A stretch of DNA of 26,158 nucleotides from Rhodobiaceae bacterium (GCA_027352645.1 DAIEIL010000072.1:1-26158); one strand, 5' to 3'. Counted from the stretch's first letter, positions 1 through 8,021 are shown. Made by a program: numbers and translations. The notes: a model not told the origin generated them from the letters alone.

Positions 1-19
1 GAACGCGGTAGAAAGCGGC

Positions 20-676
20 ATGTCCGATATCGAAGTTGCGGCGCCCGAAGCGCCGCGCGACTGCCAGCTCTGTCCCCGCCTCGTCGCCTATCGGCGCGAA
101 AATCAGGCCGCTCACCCGGACTGGTATAATGGCCCCGTGCCTTCATTCGGCGATGAAAAGGCGCGCCTTCTCATCGTGGGTCTCGCGCCCGGCGTTCAGG
201 GCGCAAACCGCACCGGCCGACCCTTCACCGGGGACTATGCGGGCGATCTCCTTTATTCGACGCTGATCGAGTTCGGCTTCGCCAAGGGCGAGTTCAAGGC
301 CCGGCCGGATGACGGGCTGACGCTGCATGACGCGATGATATCCAATGCGGTCCGCTGCGTGCCGCCGCAGAACAAGCCGACGCCGCTCGAAGCGAAGACC
401 TGCCTGCGTTTCTTCTCGGCCCGTCTCGCCGCCCTGCCGAAGCTCACCGCCATTCTGGCGCTTGGCCGCATCGCCCATGACAGCGTGCTGACGGCACATG
501 AAGCGAAGCGTTCGAAGTTCCCCTTCGCCCATCAGGCGAGCCACGACATCGGCAACGGCCTGCGCCTTTTCGACAGCTATCACTGCTCGCGCTACAACAC
601 GAACACGCGGCGCCTGACGCCTGAGATGTTCCACGACGTGTTCAAGGATATTCGGGCCTATCTGGATCGGCGCTGA
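20..676 (+). CDS. Uracil-DNA glycosylase, family 5 (UDGb type)
   Basis: Predicted to remove uracil and other deaminated bases from DNA at the start of base-excision repair. The 218-residue protein has the Fe-S cysteine pattern of family 4/5 glycosylases (C15, C18, C113, C128). Residues 54-72 hold GLAPGVQG followed by NRTGRPFTGD, which is motif 1 of this superfamily. Residues 186-200 (SYHCSRYNTNTRRLT) match the SYHxSRxNTxTxRLT motif that I recall from the Thermus family-5 enzyme, with Cys in place of the hydrophobic residue after His188. The stretch RCVPPQNKPTP (112-122) is also typical. The length is normal for the family. The ATG start lies close to the window edge behind a weak purine stretch (gaaagcgg). 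The gene converges on the oxidoreductase gene with one base between the two stop codons. Confidence 0.9.
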   Translation: MSDIEVAAPEAPRDCQLCPRLVAYRRENQAAHPDWYNGPVPSFGDEKARLLIVGLAPGVQGANRTGRPFTGDYAGDLLYSTLIEFGFAKGEFKARPDDGLTLHDAMISNAVRCVPPQNKPTPLEAKTCLRFFSARLAALPKLTAILALGRIAHDSVLTAHEAKRSKFPFAHQASHDIGNGLRLFDSYHCSRYNTNTRRLTPEMFHDVFKDIRAYLDRR

Positions 677-677
677 T

Positions 678-1349
678 TCAGCTATACCGCTCTTCCGTCC
701 ACGGATCGGCTTCGTTGTGATAACCGCGCTCTTCCCAGAAGCCGGGCTTGTCGACAGGGCTGAACTCGATCCGCCGGATCCACTTCGCGCTCTTCCAGAA
801 ATACCATTGCGGCACGACGGCGCGCACAGGCCCGCCATGTTCGCGCGTCAGCCGTTCACCCTCCCAGGCATGGGCAAGCAGCACATCGGGCTCGGCAAAG
901 ACTTCGAGCCTGATGTTGGTCGTGTAGCCGTCGTGGGAATGAAAGATCACGTGCCGCGCCTCGGCATTTGGCTTCACCAGATCGAGGATCGTGCCGGAAG
1001 AAACGCCGTCCCAGTTGTTGTCGTAGCGGCTCCATGTCGTCACGCAATGAATATCGCTAACGTAATGGACCTGCGGCAGCGCCATGAATTCATCGAAGCG
1101 AAGCGTAACGGGATTCTGGACCGCGCCGTCGATAACGAGGGTCCAGGTGTCGAGCGGAATGTCGGGTTGAATGCCGAGGTCGAGCACGGGCCATTTCTCG
1201 ACAAGGTGCTGGCCCGGCGGCAGACGATTCCCGCGGCGGAGATCCGCCTTGCCGGTCAGGTGACGGCCTTCCGCCGCCGTCCTTTCCTTGGAGCGGATCA
1301 GCTTGTCCTTGATCTGCCCGATCAGGCCGGGTTTCTCGCCGTCGCTCAT
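678..1349 (-). CDS. Sulfite oxidase-like molybdopterin oxidoreductase (YuiH family)
   Basis: A 223-residue oxidoreductase with a sulfite-oxidase-type molybdopterin domain. It is likely cytoplasmic because no Tat or Sec signal is visible, unlike MsrP. The conserved Cys102 in SDIHCVTTWSRYDN is the expected molybdenum ligand. HGGPVRAVVP (171-180) and YFWKSAKWIRRIEF (about 183-196) are family signatures. The substrate of this subfamily is not known. The ATG overlaps the stop codon of the upstream permease gene in an ATGA, and GGAGG lies six bases upstream of the ATG, so translational coupling within the dapA-smpB-permease cluster is likely. Only the catalytic domain is present; no haem or dimerisation domain follows, as is usual for YuiH-like proteins. 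Confidence 0.85.
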   Translation of the reverse strand: MSDGEKPGLIGQIKDKLIRSKERTAAEGRHLTGKADLRRGNRLPPGQHLVEKWPVLDLGIQPDIPLDTWTLVIDGAVQNPVTLRFDEFMALPQVHYVSDIHCVTTWSRYDNNWDGVSSGTILDLVKPNAEARHVIFHSHDGYTTNIRLEVFAEPDVLLAHAWEGERLTREHGGPVRAVVPQWYFWKSAKWIRRIEFSPVDKPGFWEERGYHNEADPWTEERYS

Positions 1350-2275
1350 TTTCCGCCTCCTCGCCGCGCCTCCGCAAATGCCAGCCCGCCCAAAATCAGC
1401 GCCATGCCAAGGGCGTGATAGAGGTGGAACGGCTCTCCCAAAAGACCGACCGCAAGCAGGCTCACCATCATCGGCACGAGATAGATCGCGACGCCGGCGC
1501 GCGACGGCCCAAGCAATTCGATGCCGCGATTATAGCAGAAATAGGCGGCAACCGCCGGAAAGAGCGCAACATAGAGAATGGCGGCAATGCTCACCCCGGT
1601 AAGCGGCACAGGTCGCCCGCTCAAGCTTTCGATCAGGTATGGAGGCAGCAGCGCAACGGACGAGACTCCGAATATGCCAGCAAGCAGGCTCAACGGATGC
1701 ACCGCCGGCTTCCATTTCAGCACGATCGAATAAAAGGCGTTGAGCACGACGCCGACGACGATCCAGACGTCGCCACGCGCGAAGGAAAGTCCGAGCATCC
1801 GCCCCAGATCGCCCTGAAAGATGATCGCGAGCACGCCCGTAAAGGCGACCACCATGCCGGAAACCTGCCGGACATTCGTCCGCTCGCCGAGGATCGGAAT
1901 GGCGAGCATGAGGATCGTCACGGGAATGAATGCCTGCAACAGACCGGCATTGATCGCCTGCGTGGTCTGAAGCCCGATATACATGCAGAGATTGAAGCTC
2001 GCGCCGCCGAGCGTGCCGAGGCCGAGCATCACGGGCCATGCGCCGAGCATACTCCGCCACTCCACGCGCAGATGACGCCACGCGAAGGGAAGCACGATCA
2101 GGAAAGCGAGGAACCAGCGCCAGAAGGAAAGACCGATCGGCGGCATGCCCCGTTCGATGGCGGCGCGGCCGATAATGGCGTTGCCGCTCCAGAAAAGCGC
2201 CACAAGGAAGAGAAGAAAATATGGCTGGTTGAACAGGAAGCCTGATGCACGCGCTACAATGCCGGGACGCTGCAT
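1346..2275 (-). CDS. EamA/RhaT-family (DMT) transporter
   Basis: Integral membrane protein of 309 residues with about ten hydrophobic segments arranged as two EamA repeats, the usual size and topology of drug/metabolite transporters. Recognisable stretches are FWSGNAIIGRAA near residue 30, the segment around GGASFNLCMYIGLQTTQAINAGLL, and GPSRAGVAIYLVPMMVSLLAV in the second half. The substrate cannot be predicted. Its ATG shares one base with the TAA of smpB (TAATG) and its TGA overlaps the start of the oxidoreductase gene (ATGA), so it sits inside a tightly packed operon. The ribosome binding site, inside the end of smpB, is weak (gggaacgcgggt). The last residues are Arg/Gly/Lys-rich and cytoplasmic. 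Confidence 0.88.
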   Translation of the reverse strand: MQRPGIVARASGFLFNQPYFLLFLVALFWSGNAIIGRAAIERGMPPIGLSFWRWFLAFLIVLPFAWRHLRVEWRSMLGAWPVMLGLGTLGGASFNLCMYIGLQTTQAINAGLLQAFIPVTILMLAIPILGERTNVRQVSGMVVAFTGVLAIIFQGDLGRMLGLSFARGDVWIVVGVVLNAFYSIVLKWKPAVHPLSLLAGIFGVSSVALLPPYLIESLSGRPVPLTGVSIAAILYVALFPAVAAYFCYNRGIELLGPSRAGVAIYLVPMMVSLLAVGLLGEPFHLYHALGMALILGGLAFAEARRGGGK

Positions 2276-2772
2276 TACCCGCGTTCCCGCATCACGCGAG
2301 CCTTGTCGCGCTCCCAGCTACGCTGCTTTTCGGTCTCCCGCTTGTCGGCAAGCTTCTTGCCCTGCGCGAGACCGATTTCCACCTTCACGCGGCCCTTGTC
2401 GTTGAAATACATCTTCAATGGCACGAGCGTCATGCCCTGTCGCAGCACGGCCTGCGAGAGCTTGTCGATCTCGCGCCGATGCAGCAACAGCTTACGGGGT
2501 CGCCGCGTTTCGTGGTTGAACTGATGCGCCTGCAGGTAGACGGGAATATAGGCGTTGACGAGCATGATCTCGCCCTGCTTCGTCGCCTGCGCATAGGCCT
2601 CGTTGAGGCTGCCCTGTCCGACACGGAGCGACTTCACTTCGGTGCCCTTCAGCTCGACGCCCGCCTCAAAGACGTCGGAGATCGAGTAGTTGAAACGCGC
2701 CTTGCGGTTGTCGGCAATGATCTTCCGGCCGTCTCCCAGCTTTTTCTTTGCGCCGCCGCTCTTCGATGACAT
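2275..2772 (-). CDS. smpB: SsrA-binding protein SmpB
   Basis: RNA-binding partner of tmRNA in trans-translation, which rescues stalled ribosomes and tags the incomplete peptide for proteolysis. The 165-residue protein has the complete SmpB fold: ADNRKARFNYSISDVFEAGV, LKGTEVKSLRVGQ near residues 42-54, then YIPVYLQAHQFNHETRRPRKLLLHRREI. The basic C-terminal tail GKKLADKRETEKQRSWERDK enters the mRNA channel. The length is typical. The start lies about 20 bases behind the dapA stop codon, giving the dapA-smpB order that is common in alphaproteobacteria and suggesting a shared transcript. The tmRNA gene itself was not found in this window. Confidence 0.97.
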   Translation of the reverse strand: MSSKSGGAKKKLGDGRKIIADNRKARFNYSISDVFEAGVELKGTEVKSLRVGQGSLNEAYAQATKQGEIMLVNAYIPVYLQAHQFNHETRRPRKLLLHRREIDKLSQAVLRQGMTLVPLKMYFNDKGRVKVEIGLAQGKKLADKRETEKQRSWERDKARVMRERG

Positions 2773-2792
2773 GGGCTCTCGGTTTCAGATAC

Positions 2793-3668
2793 TCAGTTGA
2801 CGAGGCCGGCATGACGCATGGCGCCACGGACCTTCTCGCGCGTCGGCTCTGTCACCGGCACGAGCGGCAGCCGCAACTCGTCCCCGCAAATGCCGAGAAG
2901 GCTCGCCGCATACTTCACCGGGCTGGGGCTGGGCTCCAAAAACAACGCATGGTGCAGCGGCATCAGCCTGTCCTGAAGCTCAAGCGCGCGGGCATAGTTT
3001 CCCGCGAGCGTCGCATTCTGGAACTCGGAGCAAAGCGCAGGCGCAACATTGGCCGTGACTGAAATGCAGCCGACGCCGCCATGCGCATTGAAAGCGAGCG
3101 CCGTTCCATCCTCGCCCGAGAGCTGGATGAACTCCGGCCCCATCGCCAGGCGCTGCAGGCTGGGCCGGGCCAGATTGGCGGTCGCATCCTTGACGCCGAC
3201 AATGTTCTTCAGCTTGGAAAGCTTCGTCATCGTCTCGACGCCAATATCGACAATGGTGCGCGCCGGCACGTTATACAGAAAGATCGGAATGTCGACGGCA
3301 TCGTTGATCGCCTTGAAATGCGCGTAGATGCCTTCCTGCGTTGGCTTGTTGTAATAGCCGGTGACGCTCAGAACCGCGTCCGCGCCCACGCTCTTCGCAT
3401 GGCGCGTCAGTTCGATTGCCTCGACCGTGTTGTTCGAGCCGGCGCCCGCGATGATCGGCACACGCTTCTTCGTCACTTCGACGCAGATTTCGACCACACG
3501 CTTGTGTTCCTCATGGGAAAGCGTCGGCGACTCGCCCGTGGTCCCGCAGGGAACGAGCCCGTGCGTACCCTCGGAGATCTGCCATTCAACCAGTTTGGCG
3601 AATGCGTCCTCATCCACCTTGCCGTCCCTGAACGGGGTGATGAGAGCGACGTACGATCCCTTGAACAT
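2793..3668 (-). CDS. dapA: 4-hydroxy-tetrahydrodipicolinate synthase
   Basis: Condenses pyruvate with aspartate semialdehyde, the first committed step of lysine and diaminopimelate synthesis. Counting from the upstream TTG, the pyruvate-binding GTTGES motif is at 45-50, the catalytic Tyr at 135 in FLYNVPAR, and the Schiff-base lysine at 163 in IVGVKDAT. The open frame extends to a TTG at 3677. I prefer the ATG at 3668 (291 residues, MFKGSYVALITPF) because this is the usual family N-terminus and a GGAG/GAGG purine stretch lies just upstream; at the TTG that stretch would be only one base away. It is first in the minus-strand cluster with smpB and divergent from the lytic transglycosylase. Diaminopimelate is a peptidoglycan precursor, which fits that neighbour. 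Confidence 0.96.
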   Translation of the reverse strand: MFKGSYVALITPFRDGKVDEDAFAKLVEWQISEGTHGLVPCGTTGESPTLSHEEHKRVVEICVEVTKKRVPIIAGAGSNNTVEAIELTRHAKSVGADAVLSVTGYYNKPTQEGIYAHFKAINDAVDIPIFLYNVPARTIVDIGVETMTKLSKLKNIVGVKDATANLARPSLQRLAMGPEFIQLSGEDGTALAFNAHGGVGCISVTANVAPALCSEFQNATLAGNYARALELQDRLMPLHHALFLEPSPSPVKYAASLLGICGDELRLPLVPVTEPTREKVRGAMRHAGLVN

Positions 3669-3686
3669 GTTCCTCAAGCTCCAAAG

Positions 3687-3722
3687 CCCCGCATTTCCGG
3701 GGACGCCCCGCCTTCCGGGCGG
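3687..3722 (-). promoter_or_regulatory. Two tandem GC-rich hairpins upstream of dapA
   Basis: On the minus strand two perfect 5-bp stems lie just upstream of the dapA ATG. CCGCC/GGCGG (3722-3708) encloses a CGGAA loop, and CCCCG/CGGGG (3702-3687) encloses a GAAATG loop. They would be in the 5' untranslated region if the promoter is further upstream, and there is room for one before the transglycosylase gene. There is no U-tract, so they are not simple terminators. No lysine riboswitch consensus was recognised. Function unknown. Confidence 0.3.
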
Positions 3723-3922
3723 CGCGCACGATAACCATAACCCACGGGCGCGGCAAGAAATCCGCCTAAATCGGCAAGCGATGCGACTTGCGGCCCATTG
3801 CCCCGCTTGTTACCACAACGCTAATCTCAATGAACGACAAACCGGCGCCGAGTCGCAAAAATGCCGGTTGCCGTCGAAGGGGTCGAAGGCGTTCCTCCGG
3901 GGGGACGATCCGGCCGGAATTC

Positions 3923-6391
3923 ATGAACTGGAACGCGTCATTGCGGGCTTCTGAGCGCGATCTAAGGCCGAACCGGGCAACGGCCCGAAGGTCATGGTGC
4001 GCCCGGCACACCCTCGCGCTGTTGCTGGGCGTCTGCCTTGGCTTCGGACCGGTTGGCCTTGCCGGGGCCGAGACGGCCCAGCCGACTCACAAGGCCGCCA
4101 CCGCGAAGAAGCCCGCGGCAAAGAAAACCGCCACCAAGAGCAAGACTGCGGGCAAGAAGAAGACGACCGCCAAAAAGACGGCGTCGAAAAAGGCTGCAAA
4201 AAACAAGAAGACTGCGAAGAAGGCCGCCCCAAAGCGCCATCTTGCGGTCGTGAGCTCCACCCTGCTCACCAAAGCGGACCTTGCCGCGCTGAACGACGCC
4301 TTTGCCGAAGGTGATCGCGGGAACTGGCCGGAAGCAATGCGCCATGCCGCGCGGATCGCCGATCCGGTCGCCGCCCGGCTCGTCCTCTGGTCGCGCCTCG
4401 TTGCGCAGGATTCCGGCGCAACGCTGGCCGAGATCGTTGCCTTCCAGCAGCAGAACCCCGACTGGCCACGACAGGCGCTCCTGTCCCGCCGTGCCGAGGA
4501 GGCGCTTCTCGCCTATTCGATGAGCGATCAGGACATGCTGACCTGGTTCGGCGACCACCCGCCCCTGACCGGCGAAGGACGCCTTCGCTATGGAAAGGCG
4601 CTCGTCGCCAATGGCCGTAGCGCCGAGGGCCGGGAGTGGATTCAGCGCGCCTGGGTGGAGAATGATTTCTCCCCCGCCCGCCAGAAGGAAATCCTGAGCA
4701 GCTTCCGCCCCTATCTCACTGCCGCCGTCCACAAGGCGCGGCTCGACCGCCTGCTTTTCGATGAGCGCAGCGCCGACGCGCGCGCCACTGCCGTGCTCAT
4801 CGGCGCCGACGCCCAGAAGCTCGCCGACACGCGCATCAAGCTCATGACCGGCTCGTCGCTTGCACCCGGCGCCCTGTCGAGCCTGCCATCGTCGCTCAAA
4901 TCCGACCCCGGCCTTATCTACGACCAGGTCCGCTTCGAGCGCCGCCGCGGCAATGACGACAAGACCGTCGCCCTCGTCATGACAGCGCCGAGCGAACCCC
5001 ACGCCATGGTCGATGCCGATGCATGGTGGATCGAGCGCAAGATCGCGGCGCGCAAGGCGCTCGCCGTCGGCCAGTACAAGCAGGCCTATCAGATCGTCTC
5101 CAGGCACGGGCTCAAGAGCGGTTCCGACTTCGCGGAAGCGGAGTTCATGTCGGGCTGGATCGCGCTTCAGTATCTGAATAATCCGAGCAGCGCGCTTTCC
5201 CATTTCGCGCGCCTCAACGACGCGGTGGCGACGCCGATCAGCAAGGCGCGGGCGGAATATTGGTGCGGCCGCGCAGCGGAAGCCGGTCGCGACAGGAATG
5301 TCGCGGAACTCTACTACCGCAAGGCGTCCGAATATCCGACGACCTTTTACGGACAGCTGGGCACAGCCGCTCTTGCGGGCATGAAGGGCGAGACGCCGCG
5401 CCTGCACCTGCCAAAGGACCCTGCCCCCACCGCTGGCGCAAAGGCAGCCTTCGAAAAGCTCGAACTCGTCCATGCGACGAAAGTGCTGCACGACCTCGAC
5501 CGGACGGACCAGATGTGGAGCTTCATGCTTCACCTCGCGGACATTCTCGACGACCGTGGCGAGCTTGCCGAGCTTTCCGACCTTGCCGTCAAATATGGCG
5601 AGCCGAAACTCGCGCTCCGCATCGCCAAGGCGGCCTCCCAGCGCAATATCGTTCTGCCGCAGCGGGCCTATCCCGTGGCGCTGATGCCAGACTATCGGGC
5701 CAAGGGGCCGACCGTCGAAAAGGCGCTCGTCTACGGCCTCTCGCGCCAGGAGAGCGAGTTCGACGCCGCCGTCGTCAGCCCCGCCGGCGCGCGCGGCCTG
5801 ATGCAGCTCATGCCTGGCACGGCCAAGATCGTCGCAAAGCAGATCAAGGTTCCCTATTCGACGGACCGTCTGACCAGCGACCCGGCCTATAACGCCATGC
5901 TCGGTTCGGCCCATCTCGGCGACCTCATCGAGAACTATTCCGGCTCCTACATCATGAGCGTCGCTGCCTATAACGCGGGCGGCTCGCGCGTCAGCGAATG
6001 GGTGGACCAGTTCGGCGATCCGCGCTCCGGCAAGGTCGACCCGATCGACTGGGTCGAGAACATCCCCTTCTCGGAAACGCGCAACTATGTTCAGCGCGTG
6101 ATGGAGAACACCGAGATTTACAGAACGCGCCTCAGCGGCGTGCCGGGCAAGATCCGTCTCGAAGAAGATCTGCGCCGCCGTAACGGCGGCCCCATCGCAG
6201 CGCCTGTGTCAAAGGCGAATGAAGCCGCCATGCCGCTTGAGCCCTCGTTGATGCTGCCTGCCTCCGGCATGGCGCCGGTCGCCGATGAAGACGAGAAGCC
6301 TGCCGGGGCCAGGCCGGTGGTCGAGGCCGACGCTGAAGACGCCCCTGCGCCAAAGCCCATCGCACCGAAACGTCCGCATTCAAAGCAATGA
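3923..6391 (+). CDS. slt: Soluble lytic murein transglycosylase with Lys/Ala-rich N-terminal segment
   Basis: Periplasmic enzyme that cleaves the MurNAc-GlcNAc bond of peptidoglycan to form 1,6-anhydro ends. From the ATG at 3923 the protein has 822 residues. It has a signal peptide (hydrophobic core about 30-49, LALLLGVCLGFG, cleavage near AGA-ET), a lysine/alanine-rich tract (57-105), a long alpha-superhelical region, and a C-terminal SLT domain. The catalytic Glu is in LSRQESEFD (codon 5750-5752, residue 610), followed by SPAGARGLMQLMPGTA and SVAAYNAGGSRV. The tail is Pro/Ala-rich. The frame is open upstream to a TTG at 3788 and another ATG at 3830, but neither has a Shine-Dalgarno and both would bury the signal peptide behind a basic stretch; the start is still only moderately certain. 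The stop overlaps the ATG of the hydrolase. Confidence 0.9.
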   Translation: MNWNASLRASERDLRPNRATARRSWCARHTLALLLGVCLGFGPVGLAGAETAQPTHKAATAKKPAAKKTATKSKTAGKKKTTAKKTASKKAAKNKKTAKKAAPKRHLAVVSSTLLTKADLAALNDAFAEGDRGNWPEAMRHAARIADPVAARLVLWSRLVAQDSGATLAEIVAFQQQNPDWPRQALLSRRAEEALLAYSMSDQDMLTWFGDHPPLTGEGRLRYGKALVANGRSAEGREWIQRAWVENDFSPARQKEILSSFRPYLTAAVHKARLDRLLFDERSADARATAVLIGADAQKLADTRIKLMTGSSLAPGALSSLPSSLKSDPGLIYDQVRFERRRGNDDKTVALVMTAPSEPHAMVDADAWWIERKIAARKALAVGQYKQAYQIVSRHGLKSGSDFAEAEFMSGWIALQYLNNPSSALSHFARLNDAVATPISKARAEYWCGRAAEAGRDRNVAELYYRKASEYPTTFYGQLGTAALAGMKGETPRLHLPKDPAPTAGAKAAFEKLELVHATKVLHDLDRTDQMWSFMLHLADILDDRGELAELSDLAVKYGEPKLALRIAKAASQRNIVLPQRAYPVALMPDYRAKGPTVEKALVYGLSRQESEFDAAVVSPAGARGLMQLMPGTAKIVAKQIKVPYSTDRLTSDPAYNAMLGSAHLGDLIENYSGSYIMSVAAYNAGGSRVSEWVDQFGDPRSGKVDPIDWVENIPFSETRNYVQRVMENTEIYRTRLSGVPGKIRLEEDLRRRNGGPIAAPVSKANEAAMPLEPSLMLPASGMAPVADEDEKPAGARPVVEADAEDAPAPKPIAPKRPHSKQ

Positions 6392-7257
6392 CCACGCCTC
6401 CTTATCGCGAATTGTTCTACACGACGCAGGACGGACTGCGCCTCTTCGCGCGAGACTATGGCGCGCGCGCATCGCGGACGACGCCTGTCATCTGCCTTCC
6501 CGGCCTCACCCGCACATCGCGCGATTTCGAAGCCTTCGCCGAACGCATGAGCGCGACGCGGCGCGTCCTCTGCGCCGACCTTCGCGGACGTGGCCGCTCG
6601 CAATATTGCGCAAGCTGGAGCGATTACACGCCCGCCAACGAGATGCTGGATACGTTCGACCTGATGGGCGCCGCAGGCGTTCACCGCGCCATATTTATCG
6701 GCACGTCTCGCGGCGGCCTCGTCACCATGCTGATGGCGGCGCAGCGGCCCAACGCCGTCGCGGGCGTCGTCTTCAACGATATCGGCCCTGAAGTCGCCAT
6801 AGCCGGTCTGCAGCGCATCGCGGGTTATGCTGGCGTGGGCGAAGCGCCGCCGGACTGGACGGAAGCCGCATTTCGCCTGCGCATGGCGAACGAGCGCGAG
6901 TTTCCCAGCCTCACCAGCGAGGAATGGTACGCCCATGCGCGCCGCAGCTTTGCCGAGGAAAATGGTGCGCCGAAGATCGACTATGACGCGAAGATCGGAA
7001 CGGCGCTTCGCAAGGGCCTTGAGGCCGCGAACGGCGCCCTTCCCGACATGTGGGCCCAGTTCAAGGCGCTCGGCCATGTGCCCGCGCTCGTCATACGCGG
7101 TGAGAACTCCGACATCCTCACCGCAGAAACCGCGACGCGCATGGAGGCGGCCCATCCCGACCTCCAGAGCGTCACGGTCAAGGACCGCGGCCATGTACCC
7201 TTCCTCGACGAGCCCGAGGCGCTGGCCGCCCTCGATGCCTTTTTCGAGCGCATCTGA
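6388..7257 (+). CDS. Alpha/beta-fold hydrolase
   Basis: A 289-residue alpha/beta hydrolase with a complete apparent catalytic triad: nucleophile Ser107 in IGTSRGG, Asp242 in GENSDIL and His269 in KDRGHVPFLDEP. The oxyanion-region motif LPGLTRTSRDF is at 38-48, and DLRGRGRS (64-71) is typical of the esterase/haloperoxidase/MhpC-like branch. The substrate is unknown. No signal peptide is seen, so it is probably cytoplasmic. The ATG overlaps the TGA of the transglycosylase (ATGA), indicating translational coupling. Its stop codon is directly adjacent to that of the convergent methyltransferase gene with no base between them. Confidence 0.88.
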   Translation: MTTPPYRELFYTTQDGLRLFARDYGARASRTTPVICLPGLTRTSRDFEAFAERMSATRRVLCADLRGRGRSQYCASWSDYTPANEMLDTFDLMGAAGVHRAIFIGTSRGGLVTMLMAAQRPNAVAGVVFNDIGPEVAIAGLQRIAGYAGVGEAPPDWTEAAFRLRMANEREFPSLTSEEWYAHARRSFAEENGAPKIDYDAKIGTALRKGLEAANGALPDMWAQFKALGHVPALVIRGENSDILTAETATRMEAAHPDLQSVTVKDRGHVPFLDEPEALAALDAFFERI

Positions 7258-7962
7258 TCAGCCTTTTCTGACACGCAACATCTCTGTCGCGCCTCGCTGG
7301 AACTCGAATGGCACACTGACGAGTTCGGGGAAAAGGCCCGCCGCTTCCAGCTCAGCCATGACCACCGGTAAATGACTGGATGGCCGACCGTCGAGATTGA
7401 CCAGCGGAAATATCCGCACCTCGCGGGCAACCCGCGCAAGCTCCCGCACCGCCGCGACATGGAACGCCGCGTCGAGATCGTCTCCATAGAGAAAGAGGAG
7501 ATGCGAGCAGAGCGCCGTCTGGAATGCATCGTCTGCGAAGGGCAGCGCCGGCAATGAGGCGGGCACATATCTCACACGCCCCCGCGCTTCAAAGTCGGCG
7601 AGAAAAAGCTCCAGCGCCTCGCGCCTGATCTTTTCGATCCGCTCCGGCGAGCCGTATCGCGTCCAGTTGAAGCGATATTGCGCGAGGCGCAGACCCGCCA
7701 TCATGTCGCTGCGCGTCTCCTCGAAGCGCTGCCGGATTGCGTCGCCCGTCGCCGCATAGATCGGATCGCAGGCAACGACCTCTTGCCCCTGCCCCGCGGC
7801 TTCCGCGGCGAAGGACGCAGGCCCGCCGCCCACATCGAGTATTGGCCCCTCCGGCGGCATATCGGCGAGGGCGAAGAAATCCGCATACTCGTCAAAGCGC
7901 CGCCCCCAGGGCACGATGCCTCCGAGGTCGAATTCTTTTCGTGCTTCCGCTTCCTTGATCAT
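7258..7962 (-). CDS. Class I SAM-dependent methyltransferase, substrate unknown, behind a trp-type attenuator
   Basis: A 234-residue Rossmann-fold methyltransferase. Motif I is ILDVGGGPASFAAE (41-54), the acidic end of strand 2 is VVACDPIY, and the motif IV region is FQTALCSHLLFLY. The conserved stretches VREVRIFPL-like (AREVRIFPLVNLDGR) and PFEFQRGATEML near the C-terminus recall a family widespread in cyanobacteria and proteobacteria whose substrate I do not know. The ATG follows ACGGAG with seven bases of spacing. Only two Trp residues occur in the protein (VPWGRR, FNWTRY), so it is not unusually Trp-rich. Upstream on the same strand lies a complete leader-peptide attenuator with tandem Trp codons, described separately, so expression is predicted to depend on charged tRNA-Trp or on ribosome stalling. 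No trp biosynthesis gene is nearby. Confidence 0.85.
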   Translation of the reverse strand: MIKEAEARKEFDLGGIVPWGRRFDEYADFFALADMPPEGPILDVGGGPASFAAEAAGQGQEVVACDPIYAATGDAIRQRFEETRSDMMAGLRLAQYRFNWTRYGSPERIEKIRREALELFLADFEARGRVRYVPASLPALPFADDAFQTALCSHLLFLYGDDLDAAFHVAAVRELARVAREVRIFPLVNLDGRPSSHLPVVMAELEAAGLFPELVSVPFEFQRGATEMLRVRKG

Positions 7963-7970
7963 TTTGCGCT

Positions 7971-8021
7971 CCGTAACGGCGCCGGAGGCTGCCCCTGAAG
8001 GCGCCTTCCATCCGGTTACGG
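7971..8021 (-). promoter_or_regulatory. Post-terminator hairpin overlapping the methyltransferase ribosome binding site
   Basis: Directly after the attenuator U-tract, CCGTAAC (8021-8015) can pair with GTTACGG (7977-7971). GGCGCC (8005-8000) can pair with GGCGCC (7983-7978), which is contiguous with the first right arm, leaving a nine-base bulge on the left. The last GG of the right arm is part of the ACGGAG Shine-Dalgarno of the methyltransferase. The structure could limit ribosome access in full-length transcripts. The pairings are seen in the sequence; the regulatory effect is inferred. Confidence 0.4.

Noticed and set aside
2245..2769. 174-codon plus-strand frame opposite smpB
   Set aside because: Pure antisense shadow of a conserved gene.
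3992..5914. 640-codon open frame on the minus strand across the transglycosylase gene
   Set aside because: It is antisense to a gene with clear signal peptide and SLT motifs, and the translation has no recognisable domain. High G+C produces such shadows.
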